From Caecibacteroides pullorum (lineage in GTDB: Bacteria > Bacteroidota > Bacteroidia > Bacteroidales > Bacteroidaceae), in assembly GCF_019239235.1 (NCBI RefSeq), contig NZ_JAAZTS010000004.1, positions 124,001 to 188,000 of the forward strand: a DNA stretch of 64,000 nucleotides. The letters run 5' to 3'. The position numbers were made by a program, and so were the translations under genes. Of this stretch, positions 42,318 to 52,170 are shown one piece after another (the stretch's first letter is position 1; each line of letters starts with the position of its first letter). The notes below the pieces were generated by a model. That model was not told the origin of the DNA. It was given only the letters and a program-made list of their open reading frames with translations, and did not search any database.

Positions 42318-43613
42318 ATGAAAAATATATATTGGATATTATTTATATTGCTCGGTGCAGGTTTCTCTTTTACATCTTGTAGTGAAGAAGAGCCATTTTC
42401 TACTGCAACAGCAGATGACGAGCCTCGTATCATAGCTCCTACGTTTCCGGAGCGTGACGCTAATGGTGGACTGGGAACTATTTCTGAAATAGACAGGGAT
42501 GTATTGTTTTCAATAACAGTAACAACTACGCCTGCTGATTTCACTTCTGTGGTTTGGACTCTTGACGGTGAAGAAGTCGGAACAGAAAAGACGCTCGAGA
42601 TGAATCTTAATGCTGGTGTTTATCATCTTAGGGTTGATGTCTCCACTCCTGTAGGAAAGACAACTTTCCGTGAAGGACTTGTAAAAATAAAAGCTTTGGC
42701 TGAAGATCCTCAGAGTGAAGAAGTAATATCAGAACGTATTGTCGCAACTGGAGGATGGGCACGTCTTAGTGGAACAAATCTTGAAAAGGTTGCAAAAGTA
42801 GCATTAAAGCAGATAAACATTGCCGAGTCTAAAACTAATCAGGAAGTGGAAATCTCTGATATAACATACGTGGAATCAGATGGTTATATTGAATTTAAAA
42901 TTCCTTCAGAATTGTCTGACGGTGAGTATCGTGTGGAATTTATAGATGTGGAAGGCAGTAGATACGGTGCTAATACAATGGATGTTACTTCCAAGCCGTT
43001 GATTACTGCAGGACCTGAAAACAAACGTCCTGATGCTGAGTGGACTATTACCGGTTTGAATCTTGACAAGGTCGTTTCGTTGTCATTGGGTGGAAATACA
43101 ATCACTACATTCGTTGAACAGTATTCAACTCGTCTTACATTCATTTCACCTGCAATTGCAGACGGAGATTATGTATTGACAGGTATATCCAAATCCGGAG
43201 AAAATGTTAGTTTCTTTATTGATGGTGAGATAAAGACAGAACTTGCAGTTACGGTAAAAGACTCTCCATTGGAAGTTGAATTATGGAATGGACATCATTA
43301 TGTATCATGGGATTTACCTGAAGGTGATCCAAACAGGTTGTTTGATGCGGTGCAGAATGATGTGAAGAATTTGCCTGTAGGAACAAAATTAAAGGTATAT
43401 TACTCAATTAAATCTGATGATAGCTATCATAAAATCAGATTCTCTTCCGGATGGTGGACAGAACTTCCCGGGTACCCTGAGTTTGATGTTTATGCGGACG
43501 GTGTTAGTGACATAATTATGTCACATGAGATACTTGACTTGTTGAATTCGCAAGATGGATTCCTTTGTGTAGGTTTCGGATATTACGTTGATAGAATTAC
43601 TTACGAAGAATAA
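42318..43613 (+). CDS. surface glycan-binding-type lipoprotein with IPT/TIG-like domains
   Basis: 431-aa lipoprotein. The start at [22 protein letters not shown] is chosen for its signal and lipobox; the longer frame adds 20 unrelated residues. After an acidic linker come an Ig/PKD-like module ([23 protein letters not shown]), then two IPT/TIG-like repeats ([39 protein letters not shown]) and a C-terminal beta domain. This order is seen in surface glycan-binding proteins encoded after SusC/SusD. No SusC/SusD precedes it here, and it is followed 29 bp later by a GH3 gene. Codon use is AT-rich compared with both flanks. Confidence 0.75.
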   Translation: MKNIYWILFILLGAGFSFTSCSEEEPFSTATADDEPRIIAPTFPERDANGGLGTISEIDRDVLFSITVTTTPADFTSVVWTLDGEEVGTEKTLEMNLNAGVYHLRVDVSTPVGKTTFREGLVKIKALAEDPQSEEVISERIVATGGWARLSGTNLEKVAKVALKQINIAESKTNQEVEISDITYVESDGYIEFKIPSELSDGEYRVEFIDVEGSRYGANTMDVTSKPLITAGPENKRPDAEWTITGLNLDKVVSLSLGGNTITTFVEQYSTRLTFISPAIADGDYVLTGISKSGENVSFFIDGEIKTELAVTVKDSPLEVELWNGHHYVSWDLPEGDPNRLFDAVQNDVKNLPVGTKLKVYYSIKSDDSYHKIRFSSGWWTELPGYPEFDVYADGVSDIIMSHEILDLLNSQDGFLCVGFGYYVDRITYEE

Positions 43614-43642
43614 TTTATTTACCAAGAAAAAGATTGATAAAT

Positions 43643-45982
43643 ATGAATTTAAGAAAAGTATTATTTGTATCGTCAATAATAGGAAATGCTGCCTGCTTCG
43701 TACAGGCGGCAACTCCTGTCAGTTTGACGAAAGATACAGAAATAGAGAAGAAGGTTGAAGCTACATTAGCGGGAATGACCTTGGAAGAAAAGGTCGGACA
43801 GATGACAGAACTGTCAATAGATGTTCTTGGCAATGTGGTGGGCGGAGAGTTCAAACTGGATAAGGAAAAAGTAAAAAATGCAATTGGAAAGTACAAGGTC
43901 GGATCTGTACTGAATGCTCCCGGACCGGTTGCTCAAAGCCGTGAGAAATGGAAAGAAATCATCGGTTATATTCAGGAAGTATCTATGAAGGAAATAGGTA
44001 TTCCTTGTATTTACGGCTTGGATCAGAATCATGGTACTACTTATACCCTTGGTGGAACGCTTTTCCCGCAGAATATCAATCTTGGTGCATCCTTTAATCC
44101 TGAACTGACATACGAGTCGGCCGTTATAACTGCATACGAGACACGAGCAAGCAACTGTCCTTGGACTTATTCACCAACGGTGGATATGGCAAGAGATCCT
44201 CGCTGGTCGCGTGTTTGGGAAAATTATGGGGAGGACTGTCTGGTTAATGCCATAATGGGCAGTGAGGCTGTTCGTGGTTTTCAGGGAGATGACCCTAATC
44301 ATGTTTCAGAAGACCGTGTAGCTGCTTCTGTCAAGCATTACCTTGGTTACAGCATGTCCCGTACTGGTAAAGACCGTACTCCTGCATATATATCAGAATC
44401 TGATTTGAGAGAGAAGTGTTTTGCTCCGTTTAAGGCTTGCGTAGAAACTGGTGCGCTGACAATAATGGTAAACAGTGCTTCCATTAATGGTGTGCCTGTG
44501 CATGCCAACAGGCAGTTACTCACAGAATGGCTTAAAGAAGATCTGGAATGGGACGGAATGTTGATTACCGACTGGGCGGATATTAATAACCTATATACTC
44601 GTGAAAGAATAGCAGCCAACAAAAAGGAAGCTATTGAAATTGCCATCAATGCGGGTATCGATATGGCTATGGAACCTTACAATCTTGATTTCTGTACACT
44701 GTTGAAGGAATTGGTAGAAGAGGGAAGAGTGCCGATGAGTCGTATTGATGATGCCGTACGTCGTATTCTCCGTCTGAAATACCGTTTGGGACTTTTTGAA
44801 AAACCTAATACTGACTATAAGGATTATCCTAAATTCGGCAGTAAGGAACATGCCGCAATCGCACTTAGAGCAGCCGAAGAATCGGAAGTATTGCTGAAAA
44901 ACAATAATAACATATTACCATTGGCAAAAGGTAAGAAAATCCTCGTGACAGGTCCTAATGCAAATTCAATGAGATGCCTTAACGGCGGATGGAGTTATAC
45001 ATGGCAAGGACATCTTGCCGACCGTTTTGCAGGTGAGTATAATACCATCTACGAAGCTGTAAGCAACAAGTTTGGCGCTGATTTGGTAACCCTAGAACAA
45101 GGAGTTACATACGTTGCCGAAGGAGCGTATTACGAAGAAAGCACTCCTGAAATAGAAAAAGCTGTGGCTGCAGCAAAGAATGTAGATGTAATCATCGCAT
45201 GTATAGGCGAAAATTCATATTGCGAGACTCCTGGAAATCTGGCAGACCTTGCAATCTCTGAAAACCAGCGTAACCTTGTTAAAGCTCTTGCTACGACAGG
45301 CAAGCCTATTGTTCTTGTAATAAATGGCGGTCGTCCACGTATTATAAGTGACATTGAACCTTTGGCAGACGGTGTAATCAATATCTTGTTGCCTGGTAAT
45401 TATGGTGGAGATGCATTGGCAAATATCCTTGCCGGTGATGCAAATCCAAGTGCTAAGATGCCATATACATATCCAAGAAACCAAGCTGAACTTACTACAT
45501 ACGATTATCGTGTAAGCGAGGAAATGGATAAGATGGAAGGTGCATACGATTATGATGCTGTAATTTCTGTTCAATGGCCTTTCGGTTACGGTTTGAGTTA
45601 TACTACTTTTGATTACAGGAATCTGCGTGTGAACAAAGATACTTTTACTGAAAACGAAAAACTGGAATTTACAATAGACGTTACAAATACTGGAAAGATT
45701 GCAGGTAAAGAAGTTGTAATGTTGTTCAGCAGCGATTTGGTAGCATCGCTCACACCAGAGAATCGCAGGCTGCGCGCATTCAAGAAAGTGGAATTACAGC
45801 CAGGTGAGACCAAAACTGTAACATTGACTATCAAAGGAAGTGATCTTGCTTTTGTAGGTGCTGACGGAAAATGGATACTTGAGAAAGGTGATTTCCGTAT
45901 GCAGGTAGGAAATCAAGTCTTGAATATTAAATGTTCTGATACATATAAATGGGAAACTGCTAATATCTGTGTTAATAAATAG
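43643..45982 (+). CDS. glycoside hydrolase family 3 (beta-glucosidase-like)
   Basis: 779-aa secreted GH3 enzyme. The ATG at 43643 ([23 protein letters not shown]) gives a signal peptide; the frame from 43634 would need TTG. The N-terminal TIM barrel has [44 protein letters not shown] and the nucleophile aspartate in [14 protein letters not shown]. The alpha/beta sandwich carries [14 protein letters not shown], and the C-terminal fibronectin-like domain ends the protein. It probably removes terminal glucose or related sugars from glucan-type oligosaccharides; the exact linkage cannot be read. With the preceding lipoprotein it looks like the distal end of a polysaccharide utilisation locus whose transporter genes are missing. 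Confidence 0.93.
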   Translation: MNLRKVLFVSSIIGNAACFVQAATPVSLTKDTEIEKKVEATLAGMTLEEKVGQMTELSIDVLGNVVGGEFKLDKEKVKNAIGKYKVGSVLNAPGPVAQSREKWKEIIGYIQEVSMKEIGIPCIYGLDQNHGTTYTLGGTLFPQNINLGASFNPELTYESAVITAYETRASNCPWTYSPTVDMARDPRWSRVWENYGEDCLVNAIMGSEAVRGFQGDDPNHVSEDRVAASVKHYLGYSMSRTGKDRTPAYISESDLREKCFAPFKACVETGALTIMVNSASINGVPVHANRQLLTEWLKEDLEWDGMLITDWADINNLYTRERIAANKKEAIEIAINAGIDMAMEPYNLDFCTLLKELVEEGRVPMSRIDDAVRRILRLKYRLGLFEKPNTDYKDYPKFGSKEHAAIALRAAEESEVLLKNNNNILPLAKGKKILVTGPNANSMRCLNGGWSYTWQGHLADRFAGEYNTIYEAVSNKFGADLVTLEQGVTYVAEGAYYEESTPEIEKAVAAAKNVDVIIACIGENSYCETPGNLADLAISENQRNLVKALATTGKPIVLVINGGRPRIISDIEPLADGVINILLPGNYGGDALANILAGDANPSAKMPYTYPRNQAELTTYDYRVSEEMDKMEGAYDYDAVISVQWPFGYGLSYTTFDYRNLRVNKDTFTENEKLEFTIDVTNTGKIAGKEVVMLFSSDLVASLTPENRRLRAFKKVELQPGETKTVTLTIKGSDLAFVGADGKWILEKGDFRMQVGNQVLNIKCSDTYKWETANICVNK

Positions 45983-46044
45983 CATTGTCTGATTGCTTTT
46001 AACGAGCCTGGTCATTTTGAAAGTAGAAATAATTGCAGAAACAT

Positions 46045-46076
46045 TTGCACGTTTCGCGCGAAAGCAGTAATTTTGT
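46045..46076 (+). promoter_or_regulatory. promoter of rplU-rpmA
   Basis: TTTG (46045-46048), 20-nt spacer, TAATTTTG (46069-46076). Predicted start of transcription near 46083, giving an 85-nt leader that begins just before a strong stem. Confidence 0.75.
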
Positions 46077-46087
46077 GCCCGATTATT

Positions 46088-46139
46088 CCGAAACGGGTTC
46101 GACGAAGAGCTTTCCAAGTGATTGGAGACCACCCGACGG
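46088..46139 (+). ncRNA. structured leader of rplU (candidate ribosomal-protein leader)
   Basis: CCG-aaa-CGGGT (46088-46098) pairs with ACCCG-a-CGG (46131-46139), enclosing a second stem TCCAA/TTGGA (46113-46117 and 46122-46126) capped by the tetraloop GTGA. The element sits between the promoter and the L21 gene and starts within about 5 nt of the predicted transcript end. No T-run follows, so it is not a terminator; it could be a binding site for L21 or L27 autoregulation. Inference only. Confidence 0.5.
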
Positions 46140-46167
46140 AGCTAACTTATATAGTTCATTTATAAGC

Positions 46168-46485
46168 ATGTACGCAATTGTAGAAATCAACGGCCAGCAG
46201 TTCAAAGCAGAAGCTGGCAAGAAGCTGTTCGTTCACCACATCCAGAACGCAGAAGCTGGTGCGACAGTAGAATTTGAGAAAGTTCTTTTGGTAGACAAAG
46301 ACGGAAACGTAACCGTAGGCCTGCCGACGGTAGAAGGCGCAAAGGTAGTTTGCGAAGTGGTATCTCCGCTGGTAAAGGGCGACAAGGTGCTCGTTTTCCA
46401 CAAGAAGAGAAGAAAAGGTTACCGCAAGCTGAACGGTCATCGTCAGCAGTTTACGGAACTGACAATCAAAGAAGTAGTAGCTTAA
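46168..46485 (+). CDS. rplU: 50S ribosomal protein L21
   Basis: 105-aa ribosomal protein of the large subunit. [22 protein letters not shown] is the standard L21 N-terminus, and the C-terminal [27 protein letters not shown] carries the rRNA-binding basic stretch. The longer in-frame start at 46033 is rejected because it would pass through the promoter and structured leader. The gene is 23 bp upstream of rpmA, the usual L21-L27 pair. Confidence 0.98.
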   Translation: MYAIVEINGQQFKAEAGKKLFVHHIQNAEAGATVEFEKVLLVDKDGNVTVGLPTVEGAKVVCEVVSPLVKGDKVLVFHKKRRKGYRKLNGHRQQFTELTIKEVVA

Positions 46486-46508
46486 TCAAATTTAAACAGT
46501 AAGAAGAA

Positions 46509-46778
46509 ATGGCACATAAAAAAGGTGTTGGTAGTTCTAAGAACGGCCGTGAATCAGCAAGTAAGAGATTAGGCGTTAAGATATTCGGTGGCGAGGCTTG
46601 CAAGGCAGGCAACATCATCGTTCGTCAGAGAGGTACAGAATTCCATCCGGGCAACAACATCGGCATGGGCAGTGACCACACTCTCTACGCCTTGGTAGAT
46701 GGAACAGTACAGTTCAAAGTAGGTCGCGAAGACAGACGCTATGTATCTGTTATCCCGGCTGAAAGCGCAGAAGCATAA
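46509..46778 (+). CDS. rpmA: 50S ribosomal protein L27
   Basis: 89-aa L27. [24 protein letters not shown] is the typical N-terminus that reaches the peptidyl-transferase centre, without the N-terminal extension that is cleaved off in Firmicutes. [31 protein letters not shown] is the diagnostic core. Second gene of the rplU-rpmA operon, ended by the terminator at 46803. Confidence 0.98.
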   Translation: MAHKKGVGSSKNGRESASKRLGVKIFGGEACKAGNIIVRQRGTEFHPGNNIGMGSDHTLYALVDGTVQFKVGREDRRYVSVIPAESAEA

Positions 46779-46802
46779 TAGTTTCCCGACAACATAAAGA
46801 CA

Positions 46803-46842
46803 AGGGGTGCAATCGAAAAAACGGTTGCATCCCTTTCTTTTT
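46803..46842 (+). terminator. terminator after rpmA
   Basis: GGGGTGCAA and TTGCATCCC pair around an A-rich loop, followed by TTTCTTTTT. It lies 25 bp after the L27 stop and just before the serS promoter. Confidence 0.85.
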
Positions 46843-46856
46843 AAGAAAGAATAAGT

Positions 46857-46864
46857 TACCTTTG
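46857..46864 (+). promoter_or_regulatory. promoter -7 element of serS
   Basis: TACCTTTG is a full -7 match; TTTC 19 nt upstream is a near-consensus -33 box that overlaps the terminator T-run. The leader would be about 35 nt. Confidence 0.6.
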
Positions 46865-46904
46865 TCGCACGAAAACAAGAAATAATTCTTAACCGAAACA
46901 AGAT

Positions 46905-48179
46905 ATGCTTACCATCAAACAAATCACAGAAAACACAGACGCGGTAGTACGCGGACTGGAGAAGAAGCATTTCAAGAATGCCAAAGAGGCCATCGAACAG
47001 GTATTGGCCCTGAACAACAAGCGTAGAAGTACACAGACCTTACTCGATAACAACCTCGCCGAGGTGAACACACTGTCCAAATCCATCGGCCAGCTGATGA
47101 AGGAAGGCAAGAAGGACGAGGCAGAAACGGCCAAAGCTCGTGTAGGCCAGCTGAAGGAAGCCAACAAGACTCTGCAGGCAGACATGGACCAGGCCGCACA
47201 GGACCTGCAACAGCTGCTCTACACCATCCCCAACGTGCCCTACGACGAAGTGCCCGAAGGCGCTACGGCCGAGGACAACCTCGTGGTGAAGATGGGCGGT
47301 ATGGAAACCGAGCTGCCCAAGGACGCCCTGCCCCACTGGGAACTGGCGAAGAAATATGACATCATCGACTTCGACCTGGGCGTGAAGATCACCGGCGCAG
47401 GTTTCCCCGTCTATAAAGGCAAGGGGGCTCGCCTGCAACGCGCCCTCATCAACTTCTTCCTCGACGAGGCACGCGCTTCGGGCTACACCGAAATCATGCC
47501 GCCTACGGTGGTGAATGCCGCTTCGGGCTACGGCACAGGCCAGCTGCCCGACAAGGAAGGCCAGATGTACCACTGCGAGGTGGACGACCTCTACCTCATC
47601 CCCACGGCCGAAGTGCCCGTGACGAACATCTACCGCGACGTCATCCTCGACGAGAAGCAGCTCCCCATCAAGAACTGCGCCTACACCGAGTGCTTCCGCC
47701 GCGAGGCAGGCTCCTACGGCAAGGACGTACGCGGCCTGAACCGCCTGCACGAGTTCTCGAAAGTAGAGCTGGTGCGTATCGACAAGCCCGAACACTCCAA
47801 GCAGAGCCATCAGGAGATGCTCGACCACGTGGAAGGCCTGCTCCAGAAGCTGGAGTTGCCTTACCGCATCCTGCGCCTCTGTGGCGGCGACATGAGCTTC
47901 ACGGCTGCCATCTGCTACGACTTCGAGGTGTACAGCGAAGCACAGAAACGCTGGCTGGAGGTTAGCTCCGTGTCCAACTTCGACACCTATCAGGCCAACC
48001 GCCTGAAGTGCCGCTACCGCACGGCGGAGAAGAAGACCGAGCTTTGCCACACGCTGAACGGCTCTGCACTGGCTCTGCCGCGCATCGTGGCCGCCCTGCT
48101 GGAGAACAACCAGACGCCCGAAGGCATCCGCATCCCCAAGGCACTGGTGCCCTACTGCGGCTTCGACATCATTGATTGA
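46905..48179 (+). CDS. serS: seryl-tRNA synthetase
   Basis: 424-aa class II synthetase that charges tRNA-Ser. The N-terminal coiled-coil arm spans about 25-105 (KNAKEAIEQVLALNNKRRSTQTLL; AKARVGQLKEANKTLQADM). Motif 2 is AYTECFRREAGSYGKDVRGLNRLHEF and motif 3 is LNGSALALPRIVAALLENNQ. TAEVPVTNIYRD is the characteristic serine-binding strand. Full-length, with its own promoter; an AT-rich palindromic element follows the stop codon directly. Confidence 0.98.
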   Translation: MLTIKQITENTDAVVRGLEKKHFKNAKEAIEQVLALNNKRRSTQTLLDNNLAEVNTLSKSIGQLMKEGKKDEAETAKARVGQLKEANKTLQADMDQAAQDLQQLLYTIPNVPYDEVPEGATAEDNLVVKMGGMETELPKDALPHWELAKKYDIIDFDLGVKITGAGFPVYKGKGARLQRALINFFLDEARASGYTEIMPPTVVNAASGYGTGQLPDKEGQMYHCEVDDLYLIPTAEVPVTNIYRDVILDEKQLPIKNCAYTECFRREAGSYGKDVRGLNRLHEFSKVELVRIDKPEHSKQSHQEMLDHVEGLLQKLELPYRILRLCGGDMSFTAAICYDFEVYSEAQKRWLEVSSVSNFDTYQANRLKCRYRTAEKKTELCHTLNGSALALPRIVAALLENNQTPEGIRIPKALVPYCGFDIID

Positions 48180-48180
48180 A

Positions 48181-48255
48181 AAATGAAGAATTGAAAAATT
48201 GAAAATGGAGGGATGGCGCTCATTCTCCATTTTCAATTCTCAATGATCAATTAAA
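48181..48255. repeat. AT-rich palindromic element after serS
   Basis: ATTGAAAATGGAG and CTCCATTTTCAAT form perfect 13-bp inverted arms around a short GC-richer loop, with GAATTGAAAAATTG and CAATTCTCAATGATC outside. Same family as the elements at 9005, 59802 and 60850. It could act as a 3-prime hairpin for serS. Confidence 0.75.
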
Positions 48256-48285
48256 TAAAATTCTAACCCAATAATCTATTTTATC

Positions 48286-49497
48286 ATGAATGCAAAAAAC
48301 AAAAGTTTCGCATTGCCGCTGACGTTCATCGGCATCATGTTCTTCGCCATCGGCTTCGCGCTGGGCATCAACTCACTGCTTGTACCCGTTCTGCAAGGCT
48401 CGCTGGGCATCTCGAACGCCGCTTCCTACCTGATTATCGCCGCGACGTTCATCCCCTTCCTCGTATTCGGCTATCCTGCCGGACTGACCATCAAGGCCAT
48501 CGGCTACAAGCGCACGATGTCGCTGTCGTTCATCATCTTTGCCGTGGCCTTCTACCTGTTCATCCTCTCGGCCGACTACAAGAGCTTCAGCCTCTTCCTG
48601 CTGGCTTCGTTCATCAGCGGTGCGGCCAACGCCTACCTGCAGGCATCCGTCAACCCCTACATCACCATCCTGGGCCCGCTGGAGAGTGCCGCCAAGCGCA
48701 TCAGCATCATGGGTATCTGCAACAAGCTGGCCTGGCCCATCCCGTCCATCTTCATCGTGTGGCTGCTGGGCAAGGACGTGAACCTCATCGGCATTGAAGA
48801 CCTGAACAAGCCGTTCGTCATCATCATCTGCGCCTTCGTAGCCCTGGGCATCATGGCTTTCTTCGCTCCCCTGCCCGAAGTGAAGGCTGAGGGTGAAGAC
48901 GAAGACGACACCACTTCCAGCGCATCGAGCTATGCCGCCGGCAAGACGTCCGTCTTCCAGTTCCCCCACCTGCTGCTGGGTTGCCTCGCCCTGTTCCTCT
49001 ACGTGGGCGTTGAAACCGTTTCGCTGGGTACGCTCGTCGATTATGCCAACTCGCTGGGCCTGCCGGGTGCCGCCAACTACGCTTGGATTGCCCCCATCGG
49101 CATCGTCATCGGCTACATCTGCGGCATCATCTTCATTCCGAAATACATCAGCCAGGCCGCCGCGCTGAAGGTGTGCTCCATCCTGGCTGTCATCGGCTCG
49201 CTGCTCGTCGTGCTGACTCCGCAGGAGATTTCCATCTACTTCATCTCGTTCATGGCACTGGGTTGCTCGCTGATGTGGCCTGCCTTGTGGCCGCTGGCCA
49301 TGGCCGACCTGGGCAAGTTTACCAAGGCCGGTTCGTCGCTGCTCATCATGGCCATGTTCGGCGGTGCCGTCATCCCCACCCTCTACGGATGGCTGAAGGA
49401 CGTAACCAGCCCCCAGCAGGCCTACTGGCTCTGCCTGCCGTGCTTCCTGTTCATCCTCTATTATGGAGTGTCAGGATATAAGATCCGCACAAAATAA
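48286..49497 (+). CDS. FucP/GlcP-type sugar MFS transporter
   Basis: 403-aa inner-membrane symporter with 12 predicted helices. The helix-1 region (FIGIMFFAIGFALGINSLLVPVLQ), the YPAGLTIKAIGYKRTMSLSF loop and AYLQASVNPYITILGP are typical of the fucose/glucose-galactose MFS branch. The central loop is acidic (EGEDEDDTTSSASSYAAGKT). Probably a proton-coupled importer of a hexose; which sugar is not visible. It stands alone between serS and the NfnAB-like gene; no obvious promoter box was found in the short gap. Confidence 0.88.
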   Translation: MNAKNKSFALPLTFIGIMFFAIGFALGINSLLVPVLQGSLGISNAASYLIIAATFIPFLVFGYPAGLTIKAIGYKRTMSLSFIIFAVAFYLFILSADYKSFSLFLLASFISGAANAYLQASVNPYITILGPLESAAKRISIMGICNKLAWPIPSIFIVWLLGKDVNLIGIEDLNKPFVIIICAFVALGIMAFFAPLPEVKAEGEDEDDTTSSASSYAAGKTSVFQFPHLLLGCLALFLYVGVETVSLGTLVDYANSLGLPGAANYAWIAPIGIVIGYICGIIFIPKYISQAAALKVCSILAVIGSLLVVLTPQEISIYFISFMALGCSLMWPALWPLAMADLGKFTKAGSSLLIMAMFGGAVIPTLYGWLKDVTSPQQAYWLCLPCFLFILYYGVSGYKIRTK

Positions 49498-49539
49498 GAT
49501 TCAGATTTCAGAGCTGAGATTTTAGAATTCAGCATACAG

Positions 49540-49606
49540 AAGTTAAGGAGTTAAGCTCAATGTCAGGTTTCGAACACCAAGGCATTGGCTTGGCTCCTTA
49601 ACTTTT
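49540..49606 (+). repeat. inverted repeat AAGTTAAGGAG/CTCCTTAACTT
   Basis: Perfect 11-bp arms at 49540-49550 and 49594-49604, a nested CCAAG/CTTGG stem in the loop, and TTTTT at the right edge. It lies about 45 bp after the transporter gene. It could work as a terminator and resembles a dispersed repeat word (AACTCCTTAACT). Confidence 0.6.
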
Positions 49607-49662
49607 TGGCTTCTAAACCTCTCCCCAACTCCTCGACTCTCAAACTTTCTGCCCCATCTTTC

Positions 49663-49692
49663 TTTGATTTTAACAAATAAGCCGTATCTTTG
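49663..49692 (+). promoter_or_regulatory. promoter of the NfnAB-like gene
   Basis: TTTG (49663-49666), 18-nt spacer, TATCTTTG (49685-49692). Leader of about 50 nt. Confidence 0.7.
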
Positions 49693-49747
49693 CAAATCTA
49701 TCAATCTGAAAGCAATTACGTAATTATACAAACAAAATTTATAGATA

Positions 49748-52099
49748 ATGAACAAAATCATTAGCAAAGAACAATTTTCGGAGAAAGTGTTCAAATTTGA
49801 AGTGGAAGCCCCGCTCATTGCCCGCTCGCGCAAGGCAGGCCACTTCGTCATCGTCCGCGTGGACGCCAAGGGCGAACGCATGCCGCTGACCATCGCAGGA
49901 GCCGACGTACAGAAGGGCACCATTACGCTGGTGGTGCAGGAAGTAGGCCTCTCGTCCACCAAGTTGTGCCAGCTGAACGCAGGCGACTATATCCTCGACG
50001 TAGTGGGTCCGCTGGGACAAGCCACACACATCGAGAACTTCGGTACGGTGGTATGTGCCGGTGGTGGCGTGGGTGTGGCCCCGATGCTACCCATCATCCA
50101 AGCCCTGAAAGAGGCAGGCAACCGTGTGATTTCTGTCCTGGCCGGCCGCACCAAAGACCTGATTATCCTCGAAAATGAAGTGCGGAAGTCGTCGGACGAG
50201 GTCATCATCATGACCGACGACGGCTCGTATGGCAATAAAGGCCTCGTGACCGAAGGCATCGAAAGCGTCATCAAGCGCGAGAAGGTGGACAAATGTTTCG
50301 CCATTGGCCCTGCCATCATGATGAAATTCTGCTGCCTGCTGACCCAAAAATACAACATTCCGACCGACGTATCGCTGAACACCATCATGGTGGACGGCAC
50401 GGGCATGTGTGGTGCCTGCCGCATCACTGTGGGCGGAAAGACGAAGTTCGTCTGCGTGGACGGCCCTGAGTTCGACGGCCACCAGGTGGAATGGGACGAA
50501 ATGTTCAAGCGCATGGGTTCGTTCAAGGACGTGGAGCGCGAAGAGTTGAGCCATCTGGAAGCCTCTGTCTGCCATGCCACGCCACAAGAGGAAGCATCGG
50601 CCGAGACGGCTGCCGCAGGAAGAGCCATGACGGCCAACGCCCCGATGGAAGAGCTCCTCGACCGCAAAGCCCCCTGGCGTGAGGCCCTGCGCAAGAGCAT
50701 GAAGCCAAAGGAACGTACCGCCATCGCCCGCTGCCCGATGAACGAACTCGACCCCGTCTATCGCGCCACAACCCGTACGGAGGAGGTGAACACAGGCTAT
50801 ACCAAGGAACAGGCCATGACCGAAGCCAAGCGTTGCCTAGATTGCGCCAACCCGATGTGTATGCAAGGATGTCCTGTCAGTATCAATATCCCCTCGTTCA
50901 TCAAGAACGTGGAGCGCGGCGAGTTCCTCGAAGCCGCCCGCGTGCTGAAGCACACCTCTTCGCTGCCTGCCGTCTGCGGACGCGTCTGCCCGCAGGAGAA
51001 GCAGTGCGAAAGCCAGTGTATCCACCTGAAGATGAACGAACCCGCCGTGGCTATCGGCAACCTGGAGCGCTTCGTGGCCGACTATGAGCGCGAGAGCGGC
51101 AACATCATCCTGCCCGAACTGGCTCCCAAGAACGGCATCAAGGTGGCCGTTGTAGGTTCAGGCCCTGCCGGCTTGAGCTTTGCAGGCGACATGGTGAAGT
51201 ATGGTTATGATGTCACCGTCTTCGAAGCCCTGCACGAGATTGGCGGCGTATTGAAATATGGTATCCCTGAATTCCGCCTGCCCAACAAGATTGTGGACGT
51301 GGAAATCAACAACCTCGAGAAGATGGGCGTGAAGTTCGTCAAGGACTGCATCATCGGCAAAACAGAAAGTGTGGAAGAACTCCAGAAGGAAGGCTACAAA
51401 GGCGTGTTCATCGCCTCGGGTGCCGGCCTGCCCAACTTTATGAACATCCCTGGCGAAAACAGCGTGAACATCATGTCGAGCAACGAGTACCTGACGCGTG
51501 TCAACCTGATGGACGCCTCCAACCCCGAAACCGACACCCCCATCAACCCCGCCAAGCGCGTCATGGTGGTGGGCGGCGGAAATACAGCCATGGACTCCTG
51601 CCGCACCGCCAAGCGTCTGGGTGCCGAGAAAGTATATATCGTCTATCGCCGTAGCGAGGCCGAAATGCCCGCCCGCCTGGAGGAGGTGAAGCACGCCAAG
51701 GAAGAAGGCATCGAATTCCTGACCCTGCACAATCCGCTCGAATACATCGCTGACGAGAAGGGAGCCGTGAAGCAAGTCATCCTCCAACAAATGGAGCTTG
51801 GCGAACCCGACTCCAGCGGACGACGCAGTCCTGTGCCCATCCCTAGTGCTACTGTCACACTCGATATCGACATGGCTGTAGTAGCCGTAGGTGTATCGCC
51901 GAACCCCATTGTGCCCAAGTCCGTCAAAGGACTGGAGCTGGGCCGCAAGAACACCATCGCCGTCAACGAACAGATGCAGAGCAGCATCCCCACCATTTAT
52001 GCAGGCGGTGACATCGTGCGCGGTGGAGCGACCGTCATTCTCGCCATGGGCGACGGACGACGCGCAGCAGAAGCCATGCACCACCAGCTTCAAGACTAA
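49748..52099 (+). CDS. fused NfnA-NfnB-like oxidoreductase (ferredoxin:NADP reductase / glutamate synthase small-subunit type)
   Basis: 783-aa fusion. Residues 1-275 are a PyrK/NfnA-type flavin and NAD-binding unit with GGGVGVAPMLP and a [2Fe-2S] site GTGMCGACRITVG...FVCVDGP. Residues from about 330 are a GltD/NfnB-type unit with ferredoxin-like clusters (CLDCANPMCMQGCP; CGRVCPQEKQCESQC), FAD site VAVVGSGPAGLSFAGD and NADP site VMVVGGGNTAMDSCRTAKR. Two-subunit NfnAB enzymes bifurcate electrons between NADH, NADPH and ferredoxin; the single-chain form is common in Bacteroidota. The link is a Pro/Ala-rich stretch. Ends at a strong terminator. Confidence 0.93.
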   Translation: MNKIISKEQFSEKVFKFEVEAPLIARSRKAGHFVIVRVDAKGERMPLTIAGADVQKGTITLVVQEVGLSSTKLCQLNAGDYILDVVGPLGQATHIENFGTVVCAGGGVGVAPMLPIIQALKEAGNRVISVLAGRTKDLIILENEVRKSSDEVIIMTDDGSYGNKGLVTEGIESVIKREKVDKCFAIGPAIMMKFCCLLTQKYNIPTDVSLNTIMVDGTGMCGACRITVGGKTKFVCVDGPEFDGHQVEWDEMFKRMGSFKDVEREELSHLEASVCHATPQEEASAETAAAGRAMTANAPMEELLDRKAPWREALRKSMKPKERTAIARCPMNELDPVYRATTRTEEVNTGYTKEQAMTEAKRCLDCANPMCMQGCPVSINIPSFIKNVERGEFLEAARVLKHTSSLPAVCGRVCPQEKQCESQCIHLKMNEPAVAIGNLERFVADYERESGNIILPELAPKNGIKVAVVGSGPAGLSFAGDMVKYGYDVTVFEALHEIGGVLKYGIPEFRLPNKIVDVEINNLEKMGVKFVKDCIIGKTESVEELQKEGYKGVFIASGAGLPNFMNIPGENSVNIMSSNEYLTRVNLMDASNPETDTPINPAKRVMVVGGGNTAMDSCRTAKRLGAEKVYIVYRRSEAEMPARLEEVKHAKEEGIEFLTLHNPLEYIADEKGAVKQVILQQMELGEPDSSGRRSPVPIPSATVTLDIDMAVVAVGVSPNPIVPKSVKGLELGRKNTIAVNEQMQSSIPTIYAGGDIVRGGATVILAMGDGRRAAEAMHHQLQD

Positions 52100-52126
52100 A
52101 ACGCGCTAAACACTTATACTCCATTA

Positions 52127-52170
52127 CAGGCAATGCAGAAGGCTTCCAACCCATGCATTGCCTGTTTTTT
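52127..52170 (+). terminator. terminator after the NfnAB-like gene
   Basis: CAGGCAATGC pairs with GCATTGCCTG, ten perfect pairs, followed by TTTTTT. 28 bp after the stop codon. Confidence 0.93.

Noticed and set aside
46033..46485. 150-aa extended L21
   Set aside because: The extension runs through the promoter -33/-7 boxes and the structured leader; L21 proteins start at MYAIVE.
47040..48236. 398-aa minus-strand frame opposite serS
   Set aside because: Shadow of seryl-tRNA synthetase; no domain.
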